A stretch of 64,000 nucleotides of DNA from Tubiluchus corallicola. Taxonomy: Eukaryota; Priapulida; Priapulimorpha; Priapulimorphida; Tubiluchidae. Position numbers and translations under genes: made by a program. Shown here in pieces: positions 47,501 to 58,567 of the stretch. The stretch is taken from NCBI GenBank assembly GCA_030141605.1, contig JAQGDQ010000164.1:159694-223693 (forward strand), given 5' to 3'. How positions within the stretch are numbered: position 1 is the stretch's first letter; each line of letters starts with the position of its first letter. The notes beneath the pieces were generated by a model, which was given only the letters and a program-made list of their open reading frames with translations, was not told where the DNA came from and did no database searches.

Positions 47501-49273
47501 AATGCAGTTTTTGAATAACGCGCCAATGCTACAAGACCTATGTGTTCATGTGTTTTATCGAATTTACAACACATAATTAAGACTGCTCACTCGTGTTTTC
47601 ACTTTTTCACACTGGTACTATTGTTCCTCTAGCAAATTTTTCATTTGTGCGGATCCACCACTGAGTTTTTATTTTAGATGCAAACAATGGAAATGATCAT
47701 ATCAAAAATTGTTTTCATGCAGAGAGATTGTGGAAGATGTTGAATTTATGATGTTAAACTAAAGAATCTATTTTACAGGTGCCTGTTTATGGAAATCATA
47801 GACTTGAAATACATGGCCTTCTTCATGTTTGTCATCGTAATTCCGTCATCAATTGTCATTTCCGTATTTTACGTAATAATATTTCTCAATGTTCGCAAAC
47901 ATGTAAGTAATGCACTATGTGGTAACATCAAAAAGTATCAACTCTTAGATGCTACTAAACTTGTACTTGCTAAACTTATTTCAAGTATGTTACTATTTAA
48001 AAAATTACGGATAAAGATTTCCGAAAAAGTTCCCAAAAAGTGTACGTTTTCGACAGAATAAAATTAGACAAGTGCAATGAAGTAAACACAGCTATTTTTA
48101 GCATATGACAGTCTAATGCAGTATAGTATAGCATAGCATAGTATGCCTAAGTATGGTGTTCCATAGCATATCAGAGAATAGGACAGCATGCATAGAATGT
48201 AATTTTCACCTACATTAAAGCCGTGATTATTAATCTGAAGGAACGCCCCACACAATTTAGATAGCCTAACCCTATTCCTAAACCTTACCCTAACCCCAAC
48301 CCATCCTTAAACCTAATCCTAACCCTAAACCGAATCCACTTCATGAACTAATTTTTTGTAAACTTTAGCCCATTAATTTATATTGAAATGAGGTTATTAT
48401 AATAGACAGACAATGCAACTGAAATAACTGGTTCCAATTTGAGGACATTGGTCAAACAGTTTAGTTTCTCTTTTTATATATCTAGCTACTTGAAGCCAAA
48501 AAAAGACCTGTAGTGTATACTCGAATTAATAAGAAAGTATTTCACTATATCTCAGCATCAGAGCTTATAGATATCTTGTCTAATATCTTCTATATAAGGT
48601 CTTTCAGAGGTCTAATAAGTTTCACTGCATTGGGATAGCAGTAGAATTTACCTTATAAACTGGGAAGATTTTTCCTTTTCATTTTGCATTTTTTCTTCAT
48701 TTCTGATTTGCTACTATAATAATTAATGTATTTAATAATACATGCAGTCTAAATCATTTTACTAATTGTTATTTTTCATTTTTCAATACCGTTACTTAAG
48801 CAAGTTTATAGCTAACATTCAACTTGATTAACTGTTTCGTCCATCAAATGCTACACAACAACACTTTTATGTACGACACGTAACTGCGACTTTCACAATT
48901 ACAGATTCGACAAATTGCCGCACAGGAGATGCTTCCGTCAATCACGTCACATGACAAGCAGCATGTGTCCGTCTGGAAACGGGAAGTTCGTGTCGCAAAG
49001 ATGCTCTTCTTTATCGTTATCTGGTTCATGATTTGCTGGTATCCCATCTACATTGTTGACATTATTCTTGCATTTGCAGGCGGCACCATTGACATTTCAC
49101 TAGACGTTATCCGAAGTCTGGTGTACTTATCACACACAAACAGTGCGATCAACCCATTCTTGTACGCATTTGGTAGCCAAGAATTCCGAAAAGAAATAAA
49201 ATCCATGCTGCCTAAGTGTGTTCACAACCTTGGTCAGACAGAAACCTTAAGAGATTCGTCATCAGAGACTTGA
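44577..49273 (+). CDS. Class A GPCR, adenosine-receptor-like, 4 exons, 351 aa
   Basis: Exons 44577-45016, 46187-46309, 47779-47902, 48905-49273; GT-AG, phases agree, 1056 nt. The ATG follows an in-frame TAA at 44556-44558. The hydrophobic N terminus may be a signal peptide, with an N-glycosylation site NVS at 33-35. Seven membrane segments are visible: TM1 FVSNLVVF, TM2 LAAADCLFG, TM3 ending IDRWIAI, TM4 ICWIVAIFIGLIP, TM5 FVIVIPSSIVIS, TM6 FFIVIWFMICWYP, TM7 HTNSAINPFLYA. Cys residues at the top of TM3 (YPACL) and in loop 2 (RCLF) can form the usual disulfide. CLFMEIIDLKYMAFFMF after TM4 and the REVRVAK...CWYP stretch resemble adenosine receptors. DRY is DRW. The tail is short. It acts at the plasma membrane through G proteins; the ligand is inferred only. 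A poly(A) signal AATAAA is at 49389. Confidence 0.85.
45068..45275. repeat. 40-bp tandem repeat in GPCR intron 1
   Basis: Five copies of TTGTATTTGGTGGGTCATCT then TTATTCTGTACAAGAAGGAC, starting about 50 bp after the exon 1 donor. The frame runs on from exon 1 into the array for about 60 codons, inflating the apparent exon; the conserved loop residues after PFRY resume only in exon 2. Confidence 0.92.
46641..47663. mobile_element. Possible hAT-like element in GPCR intron 2
   Basis: CAGTGGCGGCTCC at 46641 and GGATCCACCACTG ending at 47663 are inverted with 11 of 13 matches, and CAGTGGCGG is a common hAT terminus. The flanking 8-mers do not match, so the target duplication is lost or the pairing is fortuitous. 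No transposase is seen. Confidence 0.4.
48268..48335. repeat. Interstitial telomere-like sequence in GPCR intron 3
   Basis: A cluster of degenerate CCCTAA-type hexamers: CCTAACCCTATTCCTAAACC, then TTACCCTAACCCCAACCC, then CCTAATCCTAACCCTAAACC. This is the C-rich strand of the animal TTAGGG telomere repeat with many substitutions. Confidence 0.75.
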
Positions 49274-52200
49274 GTGTTATTTATGGATTCAGTTTGCAGC
49301 AAAACTCTTCTAAGTCATTTTGCGCGCTTCGCTAACAACTGTATCTATTTGGTCTCTAAGGCTAAAGCAGCTAAAAAGTAAACTAACTAATAAATAGGTG
49401 AGATTAATGCAGAGTAATAGTTTAAAATAAGATTCTTTACATAGACAGTAGCGGCAAACAGTAGGAAAGAAATGAGATAAAACAAACCCAATCAAGAGCA
49501 AAATATGATGTAGTAAACATGTGAAATTAATTGCTGTTAATGCCTGCTGCTAATTTCAATGGGGTTTGCAGTGGCAAAAACTTTGTTCACACCGTCGTGT
49601 GTTTCGTTATTATGATTAACACATAATGTGTTTTGTAAAATAATCATCCAAAAACTATAAGATTACAAATCTGATAAGACTTCATTTAGCAATGTCATCT
49701 TTAGTAAAAATAAAGCTAAATTGCTGGTTAATCAAGCAAGATCTAAAACTAGTATTGAGTTTTATTTATAAGCAGCTAAACTAGTAACAACAAAGATAAT
49801 AATAAAAAGAGTTAGGGCCACTTCAGCACGAAGAGATGGAAATTAAAAGCTTAAATTACAGAGAGGATTATGGTATTGTAATATTTTTTATAGAAAGTTA
49901 CATCTATGCAGCTAAAAGGACGAGAATCGCTCTAAGCAAGACAATGAAGCAACGGCCAGCTGCAAAACAAAAAACAAATTTCCCCCAAAAAACACTGCAA
50001 AGAATATAAAAAATACAAATCATATATTCGATGCAGTGTTTTTGCATAGTCACACAATCAATATTGTGCTTTCATACGACAGACATCATAGAAAAAATAA
50101 GGTAATATGATCATCTAGCATGCGCTATTAAATATTTATACTAACTACTACAATGATCGAAAAAAGTGTAATCATTACCTGCCTTGTTTGCTATAACGAT
50201 CTGATCCAATCAATTAATCAAGATTCTGAGCATTTGATGAGATATTCCAAATAAAGTTTGCTTTGAACAGCATCTCAGCCGTTCAATGCACAGCAGTTTA
50301 ATTATTAAAGCAAACACCGTATGTCAGCAGAATGAAGAACCGTATTTATCCATTCATACATCTATCACAGAATATCCTTGTAGAGCAATCATTTGCTTGC
50401 CTTTCTTAAAAGGATTAAATGAAGAATGGTGAGGGGGGTGAGAGTATCTTTGATAGACATAACAACAGTGATGTTTACCTTCCAACAATAACAGCAATCT
50501 GTTCTAGTAAAAAACATACAAATTAGAGATGTGACAAATGCAGTATTTGATGAATACCAAAATTATTTCATTTTGTCTCAAATAAAGAACTGTACAAAAA
50601 AATAAAAGAGAAACTTTCAGCAAAATAAAAAGGCAGCGTTTAAGATAGGTTGGGCATAGGCTTAGACTACTTGGACATAGTCTAGTGAAGACAGCTCATC
50701 CACAAGCAGCAGAACCAGCAAGGAGTCAACAGGAGGACAGATGTTAACATATAGTTCAAATAAAACTACGAGCGCCAATTTTACTACTCAAATACTTATT
50801 ATCAAATATTCAAGAATATATATATGTATACTCATTCATATATCTATCACAGAATATCCTTGTAGTGAAATCATTTGCTTGCCTTTCTTAAAAAGATTAA
50901 ATGAAGAATGGTGGGAAGTGGAAGTATCCTTGACAGAGACAACAACAACAGCGTTTAGCTTCCAAGAACAAGAGCAATCTGTTCTAGCAAAAAACATACA
51001 AATTAGAGAAGTGACGATATATTTGTACAGGGTACCTGCAGGTAATTTTCTATAAACATAAAGTGACACTTTCTGACAATCAGGCACCAAATTTATAACA
51101 CTATAATGAAAGTAGCACAGAATAAGAAACACTAATTTACTCATATGTAAGCACATGTACGACACATGCAAGCACATATGTTTTACTATGCATACATCAC
51201 ACATGCAAGCACATGTTTTACTCTCATTTGAAAAGCACTAACATCAGTAACAAGCGATGTTTCATATGATGTCCTTCTGAGAATTCTATGTGACGTCACA
51301 ACAAAGCACTTCACAGAAAAACATTAGATAAAGAAAAAATAACAATGACAAAAACCAGAATGAAAGAGACCTCGTTATAAGTCACTCAGTTTGAAGGAAG
51401 AAACCGTAAATGTGGGTACATAATCAGACAAACTTGTCACCTGATCAAATTACCAGCAGATAGCAAAATTTTAATAATATCCAGTTTTAATCCTTTTTTA
51501 AAATTTTTCATACAATAATCCAATCTAGGTATGTTCTATTACCATTTTACATTTCATTGGTATGTATTCACATTGACTACATTAGTCAGGTTTGGAGTCT
51601 GCACCAAAAGGTAGAAGAACTGAAAAGGTTCAAGAGTGTTCGTGGCATTATTGAAGGTCTTGAGGTTTGTAATTCTAAAATGAATCTGTAGAATGCAATT
51701 CACGAAGAAACTGTAAATGCTGTTAAAGTAAAAACCCAGCCTCACGATGGTTTTTAGCAAAAGTTCAAGGAACATTTTCTGAAACAATATTTCCAATAAA
51801 GAATCAAACATTTGAGTAAATATGCCATGCAATTTTCAGATCATATCACTGTTGGGTGATAACATCATGATAAGCAGGCTTGAGGTATGAATAGTACTTT
51901 TCAAGGGTGAACGGGCCTAAACAGACACCTGAATATAACCAGTTAGACTAGTGTTCTCCTAATGCACTTCGTTAAAATGCCAACTTTTTATCATTCGAAA
52001 GTAGACAGTATAAAGAGGTTTTACTGTATTCGGATATTATATATAGGATACCTGATATTTAGCAAAATTCCAACATTTCCGGATAAGACGAACTGCTGAC
52101 ATTTGCTTAAATATTGTATGATTTTTTCTGCTTACCTTTCAAACATTAAAAAACCATACAAGATAAAGCATGAGAGTGAGTAAGTTTACATAATATCCAA

Positions 52201-54190
52201 AGCCAATAATGTAATACAAAAAGTGCATTTGTTTTGAACAGAGATTGTGGCAAAACTAGTATAACTGTCTGTGGTTTGAAAAATTGATAAAATTCTTTTT
52301 TCTGAATGAAAATGAATAACTTGCCTTCGTATTCTAAGTCTTTGGTGAGACAGCTGTCATCCAGACAGACCTAACATTATGCCCAAGTCAACAAAAATTT
52401 TAATGTCTGGATATATACCAAATTTACTAGGCCTACACAAACTTCATAATGGGTGGTACTAAATATCGTAAAGTGCATCCTAATAAAGAAAAACTGTAAT
52501 ACATAGTACTGCTCTTTGGAAGAGCCTCATTTGAGCAATTAATTTACTAGATATTCAGTCCTAGATAGATAATGCCAATTAATTAAGGTTGACAGGTTAA
52601 TTAACTGACCAGTTGAAGATCCTAAAATTGCAACGAGCATACACTAGACGAAGAGGTGACATAACAGAAGCTTAACGGCACCTTCAAGGAGACCCTGAAT
52701 ATATATATTCCAGGATAGCAATATATAAGATTTAGCTAGAAGCAAAGATGTGCGGTTACCACTTTCTTGTTTAACTGCAACCACAAAATCTGCAGATTTA
52801 TATGAAAGTTGAATATCTGCAACAGCCTCAAAAATGTAGGTAAAAACAAGACTTAATATGTGTGCCCAATTGTTAAAAGCCATTTTTGTATCAAACTAGG
52901 AGTTATAACCAGTAACAAATAATAAATCACTAACTAGATCCCACAAAGGAATTTTGCATGCAAACCCTCAATGACAACTCACACCACACTGCGTACATAC
53001 ATCAATCCACCACATCATGCCCATCACACTAAACACACATCATATTGAATTCAATATTCAATTCAGTACATAGCTTCTTCTACACTATGTGCCCTTCCGA
53101 GATTTAATCGAAGACTTGATTTTGTCAAAGACCCAGTTTTCCAAGTTTCTTCAATTACATACAGGCTACACTAAACTTAATGAATACTTTCATAACATTG
53201 GAAGCATCTATTCTCCACTCTGTACAGTTTAGTGGAATCTACAGAACATTTTTTTGTCAGAGTGTTTACTTTATTCTGGTCAAAGGGATGTGCTGTTATA
53301 CAACATTGCCCGGCATACCTAATTTCAAGTTGGCAGATATATTATCATGTGAAGATGCATACCCAAAAGATTTTGATATAATAATTAAAGATTTTTATTC
53401 TTTTATAGATAGCATTTAGATGTTTAAACAAGAAAACACACTTCTAGTCTTATATTTTATAATATATATTAGTTAGTGGAGCATAGATAAATTACTACTG
53501 ACTAGGATGTATGCTAGCAAACTGTTGGAACTAAAATATAATGAAAAACGAGTGAACAGTAAAGGCAAGTTGAGGTAAAACGTATTTACTGTGATTCGGA
53601 AAAAAATAAAGTTTATTGTGTTGTTGATGTCATAAACAGACATTTTTTGTTGATGCTGTTTACTCGCACTGGTGAAGAGGACCCAGTGTATCCACGGTAG
53701 TGTGCCATGATAAAAATTTTGCTTATAACATATATTGTCCAGGACTTAAGAGTCACATCAACGTGAACTCTTTTTTTCATTCCTTGTGATAACCCTCTCG
53801 TTTTGTTGATTAAAGCACTTCGACAGCATTTTGTCTATAAACTTAATTAGATATGGAAAATCCTAGACTCAATATGACAAAAACTAAATCGTTCATAAGA
53901 GGAATACACACCTGATCACACAATTTTGTGGATTATGCTCAAAATATTTAGTAATAAGCAGTATTCCTTAAGTTTTTGACAATGCACTCTGCGTTTCCTC
54001 AAGACCATAAAAATAATCCATCCATTGAAATTTTCAACTTTTCTATCAAGAAATTTGCGCACAAAATAGCTAAAGTTGAAAATGTAATTATGGAAGAAAT
54101 GATTTATAATCTGTGTGCAAAGTCTCAGACCATAGATTGACATCTGTATCGAGGTGATTCGTTCAGTAAGTCGACGATGGTAACGCCATG
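49274..54190. other. Intergenic downstream of the GPCR, no gene recognised
   Basis: AT-rich, with only short frames. An imperfect direct duplication is listed separately. A plus-strand stretch near 51570-51680 reads like a weak match to the region after the reverse transcriptase of LINEs (YISQVWSLHQ, then LKRFKSVRGII), but it is too decayed to call. A 79-codon frame at 53180-53419 shows no domain. Confidence 0.45.
50351..51015 (+). repeat. 185-bp imperfect direct duplication
   Basis: Bases 50351-50535 and 50832-51015 align along their length. They share AGAATATCCTTGTAG, TCATTTGCTTGCCTTTCTTA, GCAATCTGTTCTAG and AAAAACATACAAATTAGAGA, with scattered substitutions and a small insertion. About 300 bp of unrelated sequence separates them. 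The origin is unknown. Confidence 0.85.
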
Positions 54191-54290
54191 TTTTCGCCAC
54201 CTCTTCTTATTTAGATGTATTTTACTCGTATACGTATGTGTATATCTTTTTTTATGTGAGGGATAAATAAATTTGATTTGATTTGTAAAG
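54190..54290 (+). mobile_element. Possible 3' tail of a LINE
   Basis: ATGTGAGGGATAAATAAATTTGATTTGATTTG at about 54254-54285 (given here as one phrase of three short repeats: GATAAATAAA, TTTGATTTG, ATTTG) resembles the tandem short-repeat ends of many non-LTR retrotransposons. No coding part is attached. Confidence 0.3.
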
Positions 54291-54501
54291 TAGAAAACAA
54301 TATCTCGATCTGTTCCATTGTCATTGTCTCGTGACCTTGATCCCGTTGAGCAGGTATGTGTGTGTGTGTGTGTGTTCAGTGCTTTTGTTTTTTGATTACC
54401 AGTGGTCAAAATATCAATGTTAAGAGTGGCATGAGAATGGTCACTTAATGGATGAGTGAACTGTTTTAATTCCTTGCCAGAGTTTAACTATTGCCCACTA
54501 C

Positions 54502-54895
54502 TAGGAGTGAGCATAGAAAGTTCGAGTTAAAATTTAATTCGAACGAGTTTTTTAGCTCGAACTCGATTCAAATCTAAAACTATAGATTCGAATAATTCTG
54601 CACTTCAATAACACATGTTCTTTATCATTAAAATGATTAAAACATCATACAATTAGCATAATTTCAATGTGCTTTCTGTGCACAATTTTAAGCAAATTGT
54701 GAGTTGTTTTATTGCGAAACAAAATCGAGTGATATGCATGATCTTTGTAAGACTAATTTTTACTGGTGGTTCGAAAATCTTTCAATCTCAGTTTGAATTT
54801 GGTTAGAATTCGAAACATTGAAGTTTGGTTCGATTCAAATGTCACAAATTTGGTTCGATTTGAATTCGCTTTCTGGAAGAGAATGCTCACCCCTA
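54502..54895. mobile_element. 394-bp MITE with a perfect 8-bp target duplication
   Basis: Inverted ends TAGGAGTGAGCAT at 54502 and ATGCTCACCCCTA ending at 54895 differ at one position. CCCACTAC flanks both sides exactly (54494-54501 and 54896-54903). The interior is rich in TTCGAA/ATTCGA words in both orientations. An 8-bp duplication and ends of this kind fit the hAT superfamily. Non-coding. A decayed relative lies at about 18598-18922. Confidence 0.85.
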
Positions 54896-55309
54896 CCCAC
54901 TACAATAATTTGTCTACTGCATGCAAGAGCAACTACTGTTATAGCAGGGGGATCAATTAATTTTAATATTTAATTTGCTTATTGTCTAACTTCTGTAGAT
55001 CAATTTCAAGTTTGCAAAGTCTAGAATATTTATATTTTGAAGTCTGGACTCCAATTGTCAACCTCCTCATGCAGTCATCCAGATAATTTTTTGTGCTTTA
55101 AATAGCTGCCTAATTATTTTAACTTTGATCATCGAAAATCACTCTTATACATTCGCTTGCTTATGCACGACTATAACACACAACCTACAGAATTGTTTGC
55201 AATGTAATTTTTTATTCGGGCTTTTTTCCCTGCATGATCTACTTATTGTTATGTAAATATATAGTTTCAGTATATATCTCAGTTTAATATATATATATAT
55301 ATATATACA

Positions 55310-55640
55310 TAATGTGAATATGAATGTAAGACAGCAGTTATAGGTAAACCTCAACGTGTTTATTTAAAGTATACATTGCGTTAATTAGGTGCAACAATCT
55401 AATCATGGCACGACATGGTAAAATGATAAATGGTCACTACCATGATGTGAATATGAGTCATATGATATATCAAGTAATTTAAGTAAAACTAAACTTATTA
55501 GACATTACTTGCCTATTCTTTATAAGCAAAGAGCCTGACCAAGGGCCCGACTTATCTTCCCAGCCCTAATTACCATAGTAAAACTTTCATTCAGTTTCTT
55601 TTCTGTGAACTCGTTGTTCAGCTCTTTGCATGATATGGCA
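55310..55640. repeat. Isolated partial unit of the 780-bp satellite
   Basis: From ATGTGAATATGAATG through TACATTGCGTTAATTAGGTG to CAGCTCTTTGCATGATATGG it follows the satellite consensus. It then stops abruptly inside the unit where retrotransposon sequence begins. It is more diverged than the units at 58.6-64 kb. Confidence 0.9.
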
Positions 55641-58567
55641 ATTCTCAAACGTGTTGTTAGAGCCCGCGTGTCGCAAAGCAGTTAAATATTCGCGAGGAAC
55701 GTAGGGAACAACAATTTTCTTCTTTTTTGTTAATGTTGAACTATTTGGCAAGGAAGCGGAGTTTGAAATTATTTTTTAGCAGACGGAAAGAAAACCGCTT
55801 TTGCGTTAATTTTTTTACATAGAGTTTTGTGTTGTTTTGCATCTTTGTAAGTTTTAATAAATGCCTTTAGAGTTCTGATTAATCCACGAGTCTGAAGCAT
55901 TTGTTTTCGCCTGCCTGCGTTTATTATTTGCAGGTTGTCTGTCTTGTTTGAAACGAGCGCTTACCCGGACATCAGAGGGGACGCCCATTTCTTCCCCTCG
56001 CACAGGTGAAGTTTTTTGTTAAATTTAATCATCAATGACCAATGATAGAAGTGCTACTCGGAACGTAAAAGGTGGGCATTTTCAATTATGGTGCCGGAGT
56101 AGCCGGGACATTGAACCCAATTACAGAATAAAACTAAGTAAAAGTAATGTAAAAGGCTGCACTCGCAAGTGTAAAATACAAAGGTGCTAAACTCATCTCA
56201 GTTACTATGGCATATTGCAACTATAAAACAGAGTGCACAAATTCAGAACAGTCTGTGACTATAGATATAGGGATGAATGGAGACAAGGTTTACGATTCCA
56301 AGTGCACCTTTGGAACTGCTCTTCAAAGAAGTGGTTAAAATTTATCGCAGTAATTTAGAAAGGCACTTACAAGTAGCCGAGGAATTGTTGAGCAATTTTA
56401 TAGGTTCGGCCGAGCAAGCGAAATTGACAAAAGAGTTTAATACAAAATTGCCAACATCGCTTACGAGATTCGGAAATACTTGTGTAAAGTTGGTAGACTG
56501 AACTGAAACGTAAACAGCTATTCAGTATTTCAAGCTAGAGATGAATTATTGGAAGGAAATTGTGTGCTATTTGAAAAGACTTGTAATATAGTAGAAAGGT
56601 TAAAAATATTAGACATTTGTGCTCAACAAGCAATGAAATTTGTAAAAAGCCAATGTGAAAATGCTCTTGGGCCTACTGAATTTAATTTTGCACCCGAGAA
56701 TCAAGATGTGGCTAATGGTCACTTAAATGACTTTTCAACTAAAATAAAAGGTCCCCAATGTGTGAAAATGGAAGGTGGAGTACAGTTAAGCCTGAATGGT
56801 GCTTGTGGTGACATGGAAAACTACGTGGGAATACAACAAACAATTACCCTAAGCCCAGTAGTTATAAAGAGACTTACCACTATAAATATACTCTGCCAAC
56901 TGAGTCAGATGTGACATATGAAACACCAAAATTTAGTGATTCTGGGCAGAATTTAACAAATGATTTCATTGTTAGTGATTGTGAGTCATTTAAAAATCAC
57001 TTTTGTGCGAACTCCACAAATGCGCCTAATTATAACTTGAGCACTAAGAACGCCAACAGTCTGCTGTTTAATAGAGATTTAATATCTGACATCAGTGCGT
57101 TTCACGTAACACCTCCTTCTGTAACCAACTCTAGTACTGCTAATTGTGTGATTTGACATTGTAGTACTGTAAGATTTCTCAGCTTAGAGCTAGATAGATT
57201 TACAGGCAATCCCCTACAATGGCCCAGTTTCCTACAAGTCTTCCTTGCGAATGTGCATCACAATGAATCTATTAGCACGAATGAAAAATTCAGTCTTTGC
57301 TGCAGAGGCAATCATGTTAGTTAATTGAAAGTTTGGTTCTTGATGATGCAAATTATGAAAATGCAATGGAATTGTTACATGATGAGTATGGTGATCCTGA
57401 TAATACTGTGGCATAAAACCACTATTAAACAATGCTACTGAACTGAAGTTGTTTCTAAGAACATTTGTTATAGTGGCTAGAAATTTGGCTTCTTTGGGTC
57501 AAAATACAGAAACTCCAATCTTGGCACAGCAAATGCTAGAAAAGCTGCCCAGAAGTTTTTTCCTATTATTATTAACATCGCCGAGGTGGTCCGAAAACTG
57601 TATCAGCTTCTGTGAGCTTATGCTCGTGTGCTAGCTGAGACTGAAGAGACAATTAACAATGCACATCGTAATGATTTTACTGATGTCTCCATGGTCTATA
57701 GCAATCGAGCATATAATACACATTCTGTGCATGAAAATGCACATTCCTGCACGTCACATAGTGAACGAGCAAACACATTTAGAACACAAAATGCAGATGT
57801 AGCAAGACACCAAACTTATTAAGATAAGCCCTTGCAACACACGACTTTGTTCAAAAGTAATAGTAACAGTGCTTCATTTCAAACTACATCTGTCACTGCA
57901 ATAGACGGTAATAGGGCATTAGCATATAGCTACAGTAGCAAAAATAATAGCAATTCAAAACCCAACTGGCCCTGCTATTGTTGTCAAGAAGTAGCAAAAA
58001 GACCATTTTGCCGCTGATTGCAAACAATATTCAACTGCACAAGAACGTTCACTAATTCTAATAGATAGGTGACAGAGATGCTTAAAGTTGGGACCACATA
58101 ACTTATTACTAATGCAAAACTAAGGGTCACCGTGACTCGCTCTGTCCTATACAATTTCCCACACCAAATGAACAAACTGAAACAGCATTTTGACCAATTC
58201 AGACACACTTGTAGTACCTGAGTGGCAATGACTACTTATCTAAATTTTTAACAGGAGAAAACCTAGAAGTTCAACCGGATGTGTATGTCATTGGTTCTGT
58301 GCTCAGATTCTTATTAGGAGGGTTCTACTTGTCACATGAGCTAATTGGACAGCAGATTAGTCTAACGCTTGACCCAGTTTTACATTTGAATGAAAACACG
58401 GGTCTATTGTCAGATGAACAATGGATGTGAGGCCAGAATCAGAACTCATCAAAGGTTTCCAACCTACAGAAGGTTCACTGTTCACAACAGTATCAGTCAT
58501 CGAATCATCAGTGACACACTTAAATAAAAATTGGGTCTCAGACCCAACCCAAGTTGTACTTGAACAA
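55641..58567 (+). mobile_element. Broken BEL/Pao-like LTR retrotransposon
   Basis: The left part resembles an LTR: TGTTGTTAGAGCCCG near 55651, AATAAA at 55856 and a GC-richer stretch to about 56000. It is followed by a leader and fragments of a Gag-like protein on the plus strand (56277-56501, 56549-56914, 56911-57156, 57449-57634, 57628-57822, 57832-58017). Near 57966-58130 there are remains of two CCHC-type knuckles with the spacing and the intervening Tyr/Glu-Arg motif typical of BEL/Pao Gag, disrupted by a frameshift and stops. No reverse transcriptase, integrase or second LTR is seen. It is truncated at the right, where satellite resumes. A dead copy. Confidence 0.65.

Noticed and set aside
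51540-51840. LINE C-terminal fragment
   Set aside because: Only a faint resemblance over about 35 residues with stops; not enough to call.
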